Of a DNA stretch of 64,000 nucleotides, positions 47,256 through 59,534 are shown in pieces. The number at the start of each line of letters is the position of its first letter. The stretch's first letter is position 1. The translations under genes were made by a program, and so were the position numbers. The notes beneath the pieces were generated by a model. It was not told the DNA's origin and did not search any database. It saw only the letters and a program-made list of their open reading frames with translations. The stretch comes from Micromussa lordhowensis (lineage: Eukaryota > Cnidaria > Anthozoa > Scleractinia > Lobophylliidae), in contig OZ026603.1 of the NCBI GenBank assembly GCA_964020085.1, forward strand, positions 8,622,426-8,686,425. The letters are read 5' to 3'.

Positions 47256-48543
47256 TTAACCTGCCACATTTGAGCCTTCAAGTGAGCCCCCTTGTCTTGC
47301 ATAACCATCCTTCCATGAAGATATTGTGATGAATTTGCTATTATTTCCAGCTGAGTTTGTTGCAACAATGCTACTTTGAAGACCATGTGTGTGGCTTACA
47401 AAGAGACAAATCCTTGTTTGGTCGAAGCTTAAGACTAGCAACTTGACTGGTGGAACAATCAATACTGCATGAAATGTTGTTTGTTAATTGGCCTGTAATA
47501 AGAACCTACCTATCAGACCACATGCCAATTATCTTAGCAGAATAAATATGAAAACTTAAGTCAAAAAAATTGTATTAGTTTTTTGTTGTTGTTGTTTTTT
47601 TATTTTTTTTTTGTCTGCAGCTGAAATTATCAACAGCAAATTGATGTACATGTATGTTTTGTTGATATGTTTACCCATTGGAGGAGGGGGTAAAACTGGC
47701 CAGGAATTTCCTTCCATTTTGGAATAGTAATCTGCACTGCTAAGGCTGAAAAAATGAGAGAATCCTAGGAGCACAAAGCTCAGTCCAGAGGCAAAAAAAG
47801 CCCAACTTGTGAACTTTAAGGTATGCAGCTGAAAACGATGCTGTGTCATTTCACAGTACCCAAAACACATGGTGCTTCTTTTGAGGTATGGTTTGGTTTC
47901 ACAAGAATGGGGCACTTAAATTTTAATAGCTTTGTTGAAACTTCCTTTTCAAGGTGTGTTTGTTTAGTGTTTGACTACTGCCAATTTGACTGTAGCCTCC
48001 ATATCAAATGTTTAATACTTTCACAGATGAAACTAATCATTACAGTTAACTTGCTCACTGATGAAATCCTTAATTTTTCTTCCATCTCTAAAGCTCCCCA
48101 TGGGTTTAAATACATATCTCTAGTTCTACTACATTATGATTTTTCTTAGCTGGACATTGAAGTTTTCTGTGCCGTGGGTATTAAATCGCCGTCGCTGGTC
48201 ATGTCAATAAACTTGTGCGAAATTTTATTTTCCGATTGACACAAATTGCTCGAGGATTATTGCGTTAGTAGTTGAAGCGATAAAAAACGTTTATAGCGCA
48301 CGAAAAGCCTCGAATATTTCAGTAGTTACTTAAGGCAGCTCTAGAATGATGAAATAACTTTTAATTACGTTTGTGCTGAACAGACCTTCCGCAACGCATC
48401 CTTCAGTTCACAAATATTCCTTGATCCGTGTTCTAACAATTCCAAAACAAGACTAGAAGCGGTTGTAAAAGCCTTGATCTTCTGAAACGGACTTGGTTGG
48501 AACTTTCTACAAGACTTCAAAAAACCATTTGGTTGATTTTCTG
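47256..48543 (-). CDS. Probable small spliced membrane-protein gene, unrecognised
   Basis: Three minus-strand exons fit in phase. The first ends at 48385 (AAG|GTCTGT) and carries KIKAFTTASSLVLELLEHGSRNI-type helix-forming sequence. Exon 47675-47828 encodes LKFTSWAFFASGLSFVLLGF (one hydrophobic, probably membrane-spanning stretch) and a proline run WPVLPPPPM. Exon 47256-47464 encodes a strand-rich tail (LLVLSFDQTRICLFVSHTHG) and ends with TAA. Junctions: CTG after TTTTCAG, and ATGG|GTAAAC to GCAG|TATTG. The start is uncertain: an ATG in AAAATGGCG near 48617 may begin it, but its splice to the first exon is not clear. I do not recognise the family. Small mitochondrial or ER membrane proteins look broadly like this, but that is only an impression. 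Confidence 0.4.
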
Positions 48544-50353
48544 ACGCTTTCACTCAAGTTACAAAGGGAAAAAAGAAAAAGACTACTTCCATTACCGACA
48601 AATTTGTCGCAACTATCGCCATTTTGCTTACACGCAAAGTAGGCGCATACCAGCGGTTACTCACATTAAAATACTTTTTGTGGAGCATGCGCAAACAAAA
48701 TGCCTCTCTGCTGTGCTGACAATATACCCGGATGTGGCGCAGGCCTAAAGAGGTCTGGGGCATTGTCTGGGGCTGATACACCGGAAGTAACGGTGCAAAT
48801 ATCACACGAGAATCACACAAGGCTAAAGAAAAACAAAGATGGCGAGGGGGATGAAAATTACTTAGAAGAGGACAAAGTATGAGCTTACGCTGCTTGTGGT
48901 ATTTAAAAATGATTTCAAATTACTCTCACCAAACGGCTCGTGCAATTTTAAGATTAATCATAACAATTACAATTTCCTCAAATGTGATTGGTGCATAAAC
49001 TGCTGATACATGAGTCAATCATTTTAAGTCCTCTAAACTAAATCCCCCAACACAGAGTTGATTACTGAGTCACTACAGTAACCAATTCAAGCAAGTCACA
49101 TTCTCTGGTGACTGTTTTCAACAACTTTTACAGCAATTTTTAAAGCTATTCTCCATATTTTTCATTTTCATACTTAAAAATGAGTATTAAAAGCCATTTG
49201 TCAAATCCATCTTTTACTTTTTGGGAAATTGTAATTGTTATGATTAATTGGTAAAAGAACATCGTGTCGTCCAATTCTGTCTGTTATCATACTCGTGATT
49301 TTCAAATCGGAATCCCGTTTCGCGGTCGTCCGATTTTGTTGATCACTCGTATGATCACAGACCAAATTAGGCTCCATTCAGTCCTATTACAAAATTTCAA
49401 ATTAATGCATGGGTAATTATCTTAAAGTTGCGAGTGCAATTTGGAATCGGATGGACACTGTACTTGTAAGTGATTCTTGTAAGTACATTTTTCTTGAAAA
49501 TTCCCCACCTACCCGAACGGCGCGTGGAACAACTTTTTAATCCATTTATAGTAATTTAAGTCAGTACACTTCAATCAATACAGTTCAATTCTATTTTAAT
49601 AGAGTGAATCCAATATCTTGTTGCTGCTAATTTTCTGACATCCTCTTAATTTCTGAATATCAGTCCTGGCGCCAGAGAATCGGGCGGAACAAAGGCTCGC
49701 TGACTAAATAATAAACCATATCAAACTATCTGGAGGGCCCTTGAAAATACCCTCACAGTTATCTTCAATTTCCCGTTGTTCTTTCGACTCTCCACAGCAA
49801 AGCGTCCTTCAACATTCAACCTGTGATTTGTTTGTCAATAACTAAACAGATTAAAAAGACTGTGAGATTGTGAACAAAACCCAGTTCAAATTGAAAGGTT
49901 TGGGGCAATATTTACACTTCAACACCCTTGAAGCTGTTTGTGAAGCGCTTGGGTCGCGCCTAATTAGCCAATCAAATATCGAGCTCCGAAATTAAACTTT
50001 TCAATCAAGGTGTACGATTTCTATTATCACATAAATTAACAAACCCCCAAGATGGAACAAGGCTTGTGTAAGAACGTACTTTACTGTATTCTTATGATAA
50101 AAAGATTTATAGCGACGATGTTAATCCGGTGGCAAAGAACTAAGTTTGTTAATTTTGAGCTAATTTAGGGACGCCAAACAGCGATAATCCTTGTGTAAGA
50201 TGCCTCGGGGCTGATATCTCGGCATATCGAGCGCACTGGGGCAGAACAATAACTGACAACATATCAAAAAACATGTCACATTTTCATCCACATAATGGTT
50301 ATCTGTTCCCTGGGGACCCGGTAGCAAGCAAAGCAAACCGTCGATCCGCGTGT
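48544..50353. other. Spacer between the small gene and ANKRD50
   Basis: It contains a dispersed-repeat relative (49240-49390) like that in the PC-A intron, and plus-strand sequence that must include the ANKRD50 promoter and 5' UTR. The 60-codon plus frame at 48700-48882 starts at an ATG but shows no known features. Confidence 0.4.
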
Positions 50354-50453
50354 ATGGAATTTCGGACGTTGGCTGGATTTGCTGTGGAAGCGAGGAAGCA
50401 TGTTTAACATTCTTTTTACGAACCGTGTTGTTGTGAGGAACGACGAGAGTTGA
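50354..50453 (+). promoter_or_regulatory. Two overlapping upstream ORFs before ANKRD50
   Basis: ATG 50354 opens 17 codons ending at TAA 50405-50407. ATG 50400 opens 17 codons in another frame, ending at TGA 50451-50453. The second stop lies only 3 nt before the main ATG (TGATTTATGG). If both are in the mRNA they would reduce or gate translation of the main frame. The transcription start is unknown. Confidence 0.45.
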
Positions 50454-50456
50454 TTT

Positions 50457-53400
50457 ATGGCACGGAGTGGAGGAGAGTGCAGACCTTTCTACTGCCGAGA
50501 ATGGGTCTACGAAAAAATCCATGCTTGTTTGGAACGAAGAAAACAACAAGAGGACACCAAAACGAAGGGAGCTTTCATTCTAGGAGGGCCAGGTTCCGGC
50601 AAAACGACAATTTTGCGTGAACTTGTATCTCCAACCGCTAAGAAAGGCGTTCGGGTGGAACTTTCGAACAAAGTTGTCGCCTACCACTTTTGCCAAGCCC
50701 AGAATGCGCTCTCTGTATCTGTAGCGGACTTTATTTCAAGCCTTGCAAAGCAACTTGCTAAAGCAGAAGAGCTGAAAGCGTACGCTGCCAAATACAACGA
50801 CCCCCAAATTCAAAATCATCTCAAAAGTGAACATTGTATTCGAAACCCCGATCGTTCCTTCAAAGAAGGAATTCTGCTTCCTTTAAATGCGCTGTCGCCA
50901 CCGCAAGATATCTTTTTAGTTGTGCTGGACGCCATTGATGAGTCGTTCCTACATTCTTTCGATTCCGGTGTTGCATCTGGCAGTCGAACTGTTGCCGAAT
51001 TGATGGCCACCCATCATGACTTGCTACCTCCTTGGTTGTTCCTTGTTGTAAGTGCAAGAAAACAGTCGAAAACCGTGACAAGGATGTTTACCGGATTCCG
51101 AAAGTTCACTTTAGACGATCTTCGGAAAGCACATGTTGTGAAAGACGTTCAACAGTACATTTTAAATCGGTTGGACGACGAACCCAGTTTGAGAAAACAC
51201 TTGACTCGGGAAACGGCTGAAGCATTTAACCAGCTCCATATCAAGAGCAATGGTTGTCTTCTCTATCTGGAAAAACTGTTGGATGGGGTGGTGGATGAAT
51301 TTTTCACCCTGGATGAGACCCAAGACATTCCAGGAACATTGTCTGGCCTTTACTTATGGCTTTGCAACAGGTTGTTCACAGAAGAACAAGTTGAAAAGAT
51401 TCGCTCAGTACTGAATGTTGTGTTAGCTGCTCAAAGGCCGCTAACTGATTCTGAAATGTTTCAAGCAGTCTGGACTAAAGATACTGAACTGACAACCGAG
51501 GGCTTTTTGGAAACACTTGACCTCATGTCCCACCATTTTCTAACTGATAACGATGGTGCAAAGAGTATATCTCATCTATCTTTTGCAGAGTGGCTCTTGG
51601 ATGCAAAGCATTGCACTGCGAAATTTCAATGCAATCCGGCAGATGGGCATGCAATGTTAGCCTTGCATTACACCCAACTCTCCCAAAGACAACAACTTGC
51701 ACATCCTCACCAACTTGCATTTCATTTGAGTCGGGCATCTTTCAGGGAGTTTTTCACCCAAGATCACCTTGCACTGTGGCTTCTTTGGAGTGGAACACAA
51801 ATCACAGACATCCAGCTTAATACAGATGCACTAAACCAAGAGGTTGCCCAACTTCTGCTCGATGCTGGTGCTAAAGTTAGTGAACTTGAGGAACAAGCTT
51901 CCCTGCTTCCTTTTGCACAGGAGACAGAAGATTCCATCAAGGTCTTACTAGAGAAAGGAACGTCCGTAGATCGTGTTGATAGTGCTGGTCGTACATTGTT
52001 ATGCAATGCTGCATTTAATGGAAACGTTGATGTAGTACGGCTTCTAATTAAGCATGGCGCTAATGTGAACTTCTCAGACACTTCTGGACAGTCGCCATTA
52101 ATGTTAGCATCAAGACAAGGACACAGTGAAATTGCGTATCTCCTTGTGAACTGTGGTGCGTCAGTAGATCATTGTGCTGATGATGGATGCACTGCATTAA
52201 GGGCGGCAGCCTCCGGAGGGCACTCTGATGTTGTCTCTGTTCTGCTGGATTACTCAGCCCAAGTAGACCTGGCTGATGACGATCAGCGAACTGCTATGCG
52301 GGGAGCTTCCTGGGGTGGCCACAGTGATGTTGTTTTGCAGCTACTTCAACGTGGAGCTGATCCAAATCTCACTGATAAAGAGGGACGGACAGCGCTCATA
52401 GCTGGTGCTTACATGGGTCACAAGAAAGTTGTGGAAATATTACTTGATCACAAAGCAGAAATCAATCATGCAGACAATGATGGCAGAACTGCTTTAGCAG
52501 TGACAGTTCTTTGTGTTTCAGCAAGTGAAAACCATGAAGCTGTTGTTGATCTTCTTCTAAAACGTGGAGCAGAGGTGGACCATCCTGATTTCGATGGCTT
52601 AACACCACTTTGTATTGCTGCTCTTGAGGGTTATTACAATGTTACCAAGTTGTTAATAGAAGCTGGGGCAGACACTGGCCATTGGGACAGAAATGGACGA
52701 ACACCCCTATTTGCTGCAGCAGCTAATGGCCATTGCGACATTGTAGATTTGCTTCTTGCAACAGCAGAAGGTACGTATAGTTACCTGTCTTTCTGAAATG
52801 CTGAGGGTAAGTTTGTTTTGTACAGGAGAAAAATATCTCTTCATTGTGACATGAATCCGTCGGCAAAGTTCCTTATTCAAACTCAAAATTGTAGTGATTT
52901 AAACAGCTAACATGTCAGTAAATGCTAGTGATGTTTGCCTAGTGCCAGGTTTTTCAGCCAGGATTTGTAAAGTGGGCATTCAGAACTTTCAGTGGGGCCC
53001 AAAAGTGTCACTTGCTTACTGTATAACTACTTGAGCCAGGACAGGTTGAAGAAAACTGGCCAATGAAAACTTTAATTTAGAACAATGATGGGGATCTTTA
53101 GTGATAGCTCTCAACAAGTGGGTGTCTGGAGTTGGTGTACCTGGTGATCCATCTGGTTAAAAGTTGGCTGATTGTCATGTACATGTACAACAGGACATAC
53201 TTTGTCTATTAAAAAATAGCTCAAAGAAAATATGCAAGCTGATTGGTTTAAAATCATGTTTCTATAGCTCAATAGAAGCATGTTACAGCTGTACATGTTT
53301 CTCTTTCTGAAGTTGATTATTTCCTCCTCCTCATGTGCCTGTCTAATGTATTAGTATTTATGGAGAAATTAAACTTTGATCTTGGCATGTCTTGTTTGTT

Positions 53401-56400
53401 TCAGATGGTAAGCCAGACCTGTCTGCTTGGGCGTCGCCCAAGTTTTCAATGTTCCGGGCTGATCACAGTGGTTGGAATCCATTGATGGTGGCTGCAAATC
53501 AAGGTAGCATTCTTAAGGACAATAACCCATAACACCTGTTATGCCCAAGTATGTTTCATAGGTCCTTGATGCTTCAGATGAATTTGCCTGTTGTTGGTGT
53601 AATTCACTCACAAAGCAACAAGTGTGTTACATCTGATGTGAAGGAGATTCAAAAATTGATGACAGTCCTTGTATTTCCTTAACTGAGAGATGTGGTCTAC
53701 TTACAGTATATAGTAGCCTACTAAATTGATCTCTCTCTTTTATTTTCTTTTGGGTAAAGTTGCATTAAGTAAAACTCTACAATAAAGTACTGGGAGTATT
53801 GTAGCCCCCTCTGGATAGGATGTTGGTCTATCGCAGGTTCTCTTGCCTCGAGTGTCCCTGATATTGTGCAATAGTCATGGAGAGAGGCACTGCCCTGAAC
53901 CGGAACTGCAAATTGTGAAGTGCAACATTCAAACATTAGCAGCCATGCCCAAACTCTGTCATGTTTTTCATAGTTGTTTAATCCATTTCTGTTTTAGCAC
54001 GTAGCATGCCACTCAATTAGAATGTATGAAAAGGTAACGTTTATGGGCCTGTAGTAATTAAATATACGGTATATCATGGGTTACAGCCAGATAAACTGTA
54101 ACTTAAGCAGGGTTCTCCAGAAGCTCTGGTGACCAGCGAAAATCGCCATTTACTTGACCGAGACACTACAGCTACTGAGAGAAAATATATGTACATTTTT
54201 GTGGTGGGCTCGGCAAGGAAAGCACTTTGAAATTCTTCTCCTTCTACTTCAAATTTTCGGGAGAACCTTGACTTAAGGAGATTTTGCTGAAAAAACATGT
54301 TACTTGGTGGTTAGAGAGGACAAAATTGTCAATCGGAAGCAAATGAAGGGATATTCGGTAAAGGCAAGAGTTTGTAGATTCATGTTACTAATTCTTATGA
54401 CTGGTGTGTAGTAATTAAAATGTTCATTTTGATTTACAGGTCACAAAGATGCAGTAGTGTCACTCATAGAAGCAAGTCTTGATATCAATGCTCTAGATCC
54501 CGATGGAAGGTCTGCATTGATGTTAGCAGCACAAGAAGGCCATGTTGCTGCAGTGTCGGCGCTTATTGAGCATGGTGCACCTATCGAACAGGCTTCCTCT
54601 GATGGACGAACAGCGTTGCATTTTTCAGCAATTGAAGGACACGAGGCATGTGTCCAACATTTAGTCAGTCTTGGAGCAGATGTCAATCACCAGGACAGTC
54701 TTGGACGGACACCTCTCTTTGCTGTTTCCATCGAGGAGAATAAACAGATGGTCGAAGTTTTGTTAGATATTGGAGCTTTCGTTGACAGCAGAGACATGGA
54801 AGGACGGAATCCACTCCATGCCGTAGCATGGAAGGGATCTTATGAGTTGGTGGAGCTTTTCCTTGACAGAGGAGCAGAAATTAATCATGCAGATTCCGAA
54901 GGACGCACAGCTTTAATGTCAGCGGCATGGAAGGGCCATGTTTCTACTGTACAGTTGTTGATTCAAAAGGGTGCAAAGGTGGACAAGATGTCTCTGGAAG
55001 GTGCGACTGCTCTTTGTATTGCATCTCAGGAAGGACACGATGAAGTTGTGCAGATTCTGCTTGAACATGATGCTGACATGAATCATGCAGACAAGCTTGG
55101 AAGAACTCCAATGCAAGTTGCTTATGAAGCTGGTGAGTGTTCTTTTGCCTCTTGACATGGCTATTGAGTTAATTTGACCTTTGAAATTTAGATTCCTATT
55201 GCATGACCCATTACTGTAACACCATAACACCAGTACTGTGTTCGTTACATTGGCTTCCTGTTAAATTTCGTATTGATTTTAAAATACTTCTCCTCACTTT
55301 CAAAGCTATATATGGTCACGCACCTGGTTACTTGACTGACCTAATTGCTATTAAGGTACAGACACGCTATACTCTCCGTTCAGCTAGCAGTCTTACCTTA
55401 AATCATCCAAGTGTAAAACTGAAAAAGACTTTAGGGGATCGCGCTTTTTCATCGGCGGCCCCTACCTTATGGAACAGTCTGCCCCTTCATATCCGCCTTG
55501 TGGACAATTTTGAATGTTTTAAATCTGTACTTAAGACGCATCTTTTTAAATTAGCTTTTGACATGTGATGTTTAATTCTTATGGTCATTTTATTTTTTAT
55601 TCTTTCCTGTTCTTAACAATATTTTTTTTTTAAGTATCAATTGTTTCGCGCTTTTGATCATATTTGCATGGAAAAGGCGCGTTATAAATTTTTAATTATT
55701 ATTATTATTATTATTATTACTGTGGACATGGTAGTTCACTACTCCCAGGAAATAAGCTTTAGTTGGCGTGACTCTTTCACTGCTGTCCCCGTAAGTTTCC
55801 CTATCAAATGTCGTCAAAGGTCTTAAGATTAAATATTAACACATTTGATGACGTTTGATTGGGATATGAGAGGGGCTGCCCCAAGATCATGTGGCTTCGG
55901 ACAGTGGAGAAAGAAATCAAGGAGATGGGGAGAAGTTGAGGAGGCATTAAGCTTATGGCAAGGGACCGGCAGATTTGGAGGGAGCCCGTTGCTGCCCTAC
56001 ATGCCACTTAGGCGTAAAGGTCGTGAGTGAGTGAGTGAATGGGATTTGGGGTAGCAGTGAAAGAAGAAGAAAGAAGGGTGGAGGTCATTGCTTTTAGGGG
56101 GCTGTGGAGGTTACAATTATTATTATCATTGTAACCTCTACAACCCATCTAAAAGAACAATGTCCACTCCCCTTCAATACCTTTCCAAAATAAGAAAATA
56201 GCCAACTTTATACCTCCCCAAAGTTCTTTGCACTTCATGGCCGAGAGTGCATCTTCTGAGGTTGAATTGTTGGCCAAAATGATTCCCTGGCTTTTAATTA
56301 TTGGACTCCAGTGGTATAATTTCTTTCACAGTAATTCTTATTGCTGTGCTGAAGATCAGGAAAAAATTTTCTAGCTAGGATAGCTTCTGCAGTGTTAAAA

Positions 56401-57132
56401 AGTCATTGTTTACATCCAGGTCACACAAGAGTAACAAAAGTGTTGGAGGCTTTCAGTGTAATGAGATTGAATGATGGAAACTTCACCAGCACTTTGAAGA
56501 GGAAACTGTCATCAGCGCAATCAGAGAGCAGCAGCACAGTGTCAAACAGTAGCCTCGCAGAAAAGCCGCAAAGATCAGACAGTGTGTCATCCTCAAACAG
56601 CTCTGAATCTCCTGCTGTGTCAAGAAGAGAACTTGGAGTACCAGGTTCAACTAATCAACTTGGACCAAATGGAGAAATTTTAGAAGAAAGGCGCTACTCT
56701 GCCAGCTTCCGTGATTTGCACACTGTTCAGCCCATCAAGGAGCCATGGAGTTCAGCCTGTCCACCATACACATCAGAATTGGATGTCATGAAACCACCTC
56801 CATATACAGAAAGGCCTGTTAGAACATCCCTTGTTGAAGATGATGTTGTTGCAAGCAAGCCTTCTCCAACTGGTAAACACAAGCAGTTTTCCTTGCTTCA
56901 TAAGATGAAGCAAAAAGGGAAAAGTGCTTTTACCTCTAGTGGTTCTCATGGCCATGACAAACGTGGAAAGGTAGCAGGCAAGGCCAAAGGTCAGGGTGAA
57001 AAGCGTGGGTTTTTCTCTGGTATCAAGCAGCTAGGTGTTAGTTCATCGTATGGTTCTAGTTCATCAAAATCCAGAGAAGGAAAAACTACTAACTCAAAAG
57101 GCTCAAATGAGTCGTTGGAGACAAAAATATAA
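50457..57132 (+). CDS. ANKRD50: ANKRD50-type NTPase/ankyrin-repeat protein, complete
   Basis: Exons 50457-52770, 53405-53503, 54440-55132 and 56420-57132 (TAA 57130-57132), all joined in phase 1, give 1272 aa (human about 1430). The N terminus RPFYCREWVYEKIHACLE and the P-loop GGPGSGKT (43-50), then FLVVLDAIDE (153-162, Walker B-like) and ARKQSK...MFTGFRK, match the NACHT/AAA-like module of ANKRD50. LSFAEWLLDAKHC lies before the repeats. About 16-18 ankyrin repeats of 33 residues run from about 480 to 1045 (pattern GRTALxxAAxxGHxxVVxLLL). A Ser-, Lys- and Pro-rich tail of about 225 residues follows. In vertebrates ANKRD50 is reported with SNX27-retromer and WASH in endosomal recycling of membrane proteins; that role here is inferred from homology. 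Human ANKRD50 has nearly all of its coding region in one large exon, while here the repeats are split. Confidence 0.93.
52771..53404 (+). other. ANKRD50 intron 1
   Basis: GTACGT to TTTCAG. No repeat element or exon is recognised. Confidence 0.8.
53504..54439 (+). other. ANKRD50 intron 2
   Basis: GTAGCA to TTACAG. The stretch at 54108-54190 (GGGTTCTCCAGAAGC, GACCAGCGAAAATCGCC) looks like a dispersed repeat, but its ends are not defined. Confidence 0.7.
55203..55725 (+). mobile_element. L2/CR1-like non-LTR element, 5'-truncated 3' end with ATT tail
   Basis: The open frame 55203-55568 encodes the typical reverse transcriptase C terminus: TPVLCSLHWLPVKFRIDFKI, LLTFKAIYGHAPGYL, then GDRAFSSAAPTLWNSLP. 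An untranslated tail ends GGAAAAGGCGCGTTATAAA followed by (ATT)n at about 55694-55719, the microsatellite 3' end usual for L2-type elements. It lies in ANKRD50 intron 3 in the same orientation. The frame is intact over 122 codons, so the insertion is not very old. Confidence 0.85.
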
Positions 57133-57819
57133 GTTTTGATGACTTTGGAAAAGTTTGAGTTTCCTAGCTTGATCCTAGTTGCGAAGTATCCTTGTCTGTG
57201 TGATACATTGTTTATATAATGCATTAGATAACTAAGCAGTGATCTATTTGATCTCCCAGGGGGGACTCTCGTATGACAAGGCAGGGGATGCTCGTTGTAA
57301 AAATTTAAATTAAACCCCTAAAGGAGACCAATCTGGGCGTGGCTTCAGCTTTATTTGACCCCTAAAGATACCACTTCAAACTTAATAGGCTTGATTACCA
57401 GCCACTGTTCAGGAAAGGAGCCTGTGCTAGTAGACTGGATTTGAGAGACCATCAGAAATTGATCCTAAAAATGGAAATAAGGGTGTTTCTGTATTATTAT
57501 TATTTCTTTGAGTGCACCCTAAAAGATACTTTTAGAGCTAAAACTACACACCCTAAATGACACCCTAAGTGAGAACAGAATCCTCCTCCCCCACCCCCGT
57601 AAGCAAGACGATGAGGATCCCCAGCCTTTAGATATGGGAGTCCCTCCTCAGGTTTGAACCCCCGCTATGTTCCATTTCTTAGCTCCTAGAAATACTGAGT
57701 TTTTAGGAACTTGTCTTTTTAAGGCTGATAGGCAGACTCCACAATGAGTTACTGCGGGAAAAATGTGATTTGAACAGCTTTCCATAATGTGGAATTTTCA
57801 ATAGCAGTTTACTAACTAT

Positions 57820-57949
57820 TTATTAACCGAGAGTGAGGTCTTTACGGGAAAATCTCGGACTGAGACCTTGCCGTATTGACCGAGCGATAAATACGGCAAG
57901 GCCGAGGTTTGAGATTTTCCCGTAAAGACTGAACGTTAGAGGTTAATAA
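57820..57949. repeat. Hairpin repeat, TTATTAACC family
   Basis: The arm TTATTAACC...GAGGTCTTTACGGGAAAATCTC pairs with GAGATTTTCCCGTAAAGACT...GGTTAATAA. The inner stem is CCTTGCCGTATT/AATACGGCAAGG, with a centre TGACCGAGCGAT. It is the same size and design as the ACAATTATTCC hairpins. Confidence 0.8.
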
Positions 57950-58918
57950 GTAACTGTTGTTTATTATATGGCTTTTTGCTTGGCTTTTGCAGGCCCGTAA
58001 TCGGCCCATGGGCATTACAGGAGAATGCCCTAGTATTAGCCAATCAGAGCACACATTAGATCGGCTACAAACCCAAGTCGTATAATAATGTATAATAATA
58101 ATAATTGTTATTATTCAATTAAGCTATTTCCAAATTGCCTTTTGCTATTGAGTCAGAAAGACTCTGAATGAAACCATTGATATAAAAATGTGTCACTTAT
58201 TTTCTTGAAAATTGAACTTATTTTCATACGAAAAGTTTCACTCAAAGTCCCTTTTTCCAGTGGTGTCAAAGTCAGATGTTTTAGATTATTTCAAGATCTA
58301 TTGTCTCTTGAAAGTATTAATCTATTACCTATTTTTCATCAAAGAGAGTCCAGAATACTGGTAAGCTGCCTTTTTTGATAAGAATTGATTGAAAAAAATT
58401 GTCTTGTCGAACTTGTTCCATAGTTTTCTTTTTACGGAGACAACTAGATCAACTTAGCTTGATAATAGTTTACAGGAGATTCCACTACTGGCCTGATGGA
58501 TTTATCCAAGTACACGCATGGCATGTCCAAGTGATAGGATGACAGTTGTTTTTAGATAATCTTGAATATTTTTGCCCATAACTCTCCTTAACACAAGGAT
58601 AGCATCACCAAACTTGGCTAAATTTTGTATGACATTTGCAAAGAAGCATGATGGTATTTTAATCAAGAAAATGTTTTCTATTTATCGGACTGCAAGCTCC
58701 GGGTTTCCTACTGATTGGTTCAGTAAAACCACGATATGAATGAGTCCCAAGGGACAAATTTTTCTGCTCCGTACATTCTCCTGTTATGTAGCTTTAGCTG
58801 AGATGGTGAATACTGTTCTAATTATTGGGTCTTAGGAGTTCATTATATTTGGGTTTCACTGTAGAACTAAAGTTAATAAGAACCAAAAGCTAACCCAGTA
58901 GCTGATATAGTGGAACCT

Positions 58919-59070
58919 TGATACAACAAAGTGCCAGGGGACTGGCAAAATGTGTTTGCTATAAGAAGGTTCCGTTGTATCAAAGTTGTTTCCATACATT
59001 ATAATATTGCTGGGGCAAGGAATATCGTTTGTTGTACTGAGGACTTGATTATATAGACAAGGTTCCACTG
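58919..59070. mobile_element. Short MITE with CAGTGGAACCTTG ends
   Basis: The left AGTGGAACCTTGATACAAC and right GACAAGGTTCCACTG are inverted repeats about 150 bp apart. Internal TCCGTTGTATCAAAG faces the left end. The exact flanking duplication is not resolved. Confidence 0.65.
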
Positions 59071-59421
59071 AATATTGTTCCACTTTTGGGAAATAATGCA
59101 CAAGGATCACTAGCCCTGTTTTCTCAGACCCAATGATTGTTAGAAAATGTTCATTTCCATGCTATAAAATGTACCTGTTTCTTCTTTATTACCTCTGACC
59201 AATTCTTGTTAGGAATCCCGTGGTGCTAACTGTTGAGCTAGTATAGTTAGCTGTAGGATAGACATCTATTGGCTTGAATTCCAACAGCCCATGCTAGTAG
59301 CTTTGTAAATTCATCTGGTCATCAAAGGCTGTTGTCTCAAGACTAAATATACAGTCTTAAGTCTAATTTATATTTACTGGTCTGTTTCTTGTGAATAGGC
59401 CTAGGTAGTTCAAATTATATA

Positions 59422-59534
59422 ACAATTATTCCATGAGCCTGAGTTGGATATGAAGTAATAAAATAACCAACAAGTGCGTAGCGCGAGTTGGTTATAATCA
59501 CTTCATGTCCAACAAGGGCGAATGGAATAATTGT
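59422..59534. repeat. Hairpin repeat, ACAATTATTCC family, copy 4
   Basis: ACAATTATTCCATGAGCC to GAATGGAATAATTGT, with centre CAACAAGTGCGTAGCGCGAGTTGG. A TIR element with AAATTCTC ends (about 59540-59740) follows at once, as in copy 2. Confidence 0.8.

Noticed and set aside
48700..48882. 60-codon plus-strand frame starting at an ATG
   Set aside because: No motif and no downstream exon; it overlaps the likely 5' end of the minus-strand small gene.
54441..54686. Minus-strand frame opposite the ANKRD50 repeats
   Set aside because: It is a shadow of the ankyrin coding exon 54440-55132.
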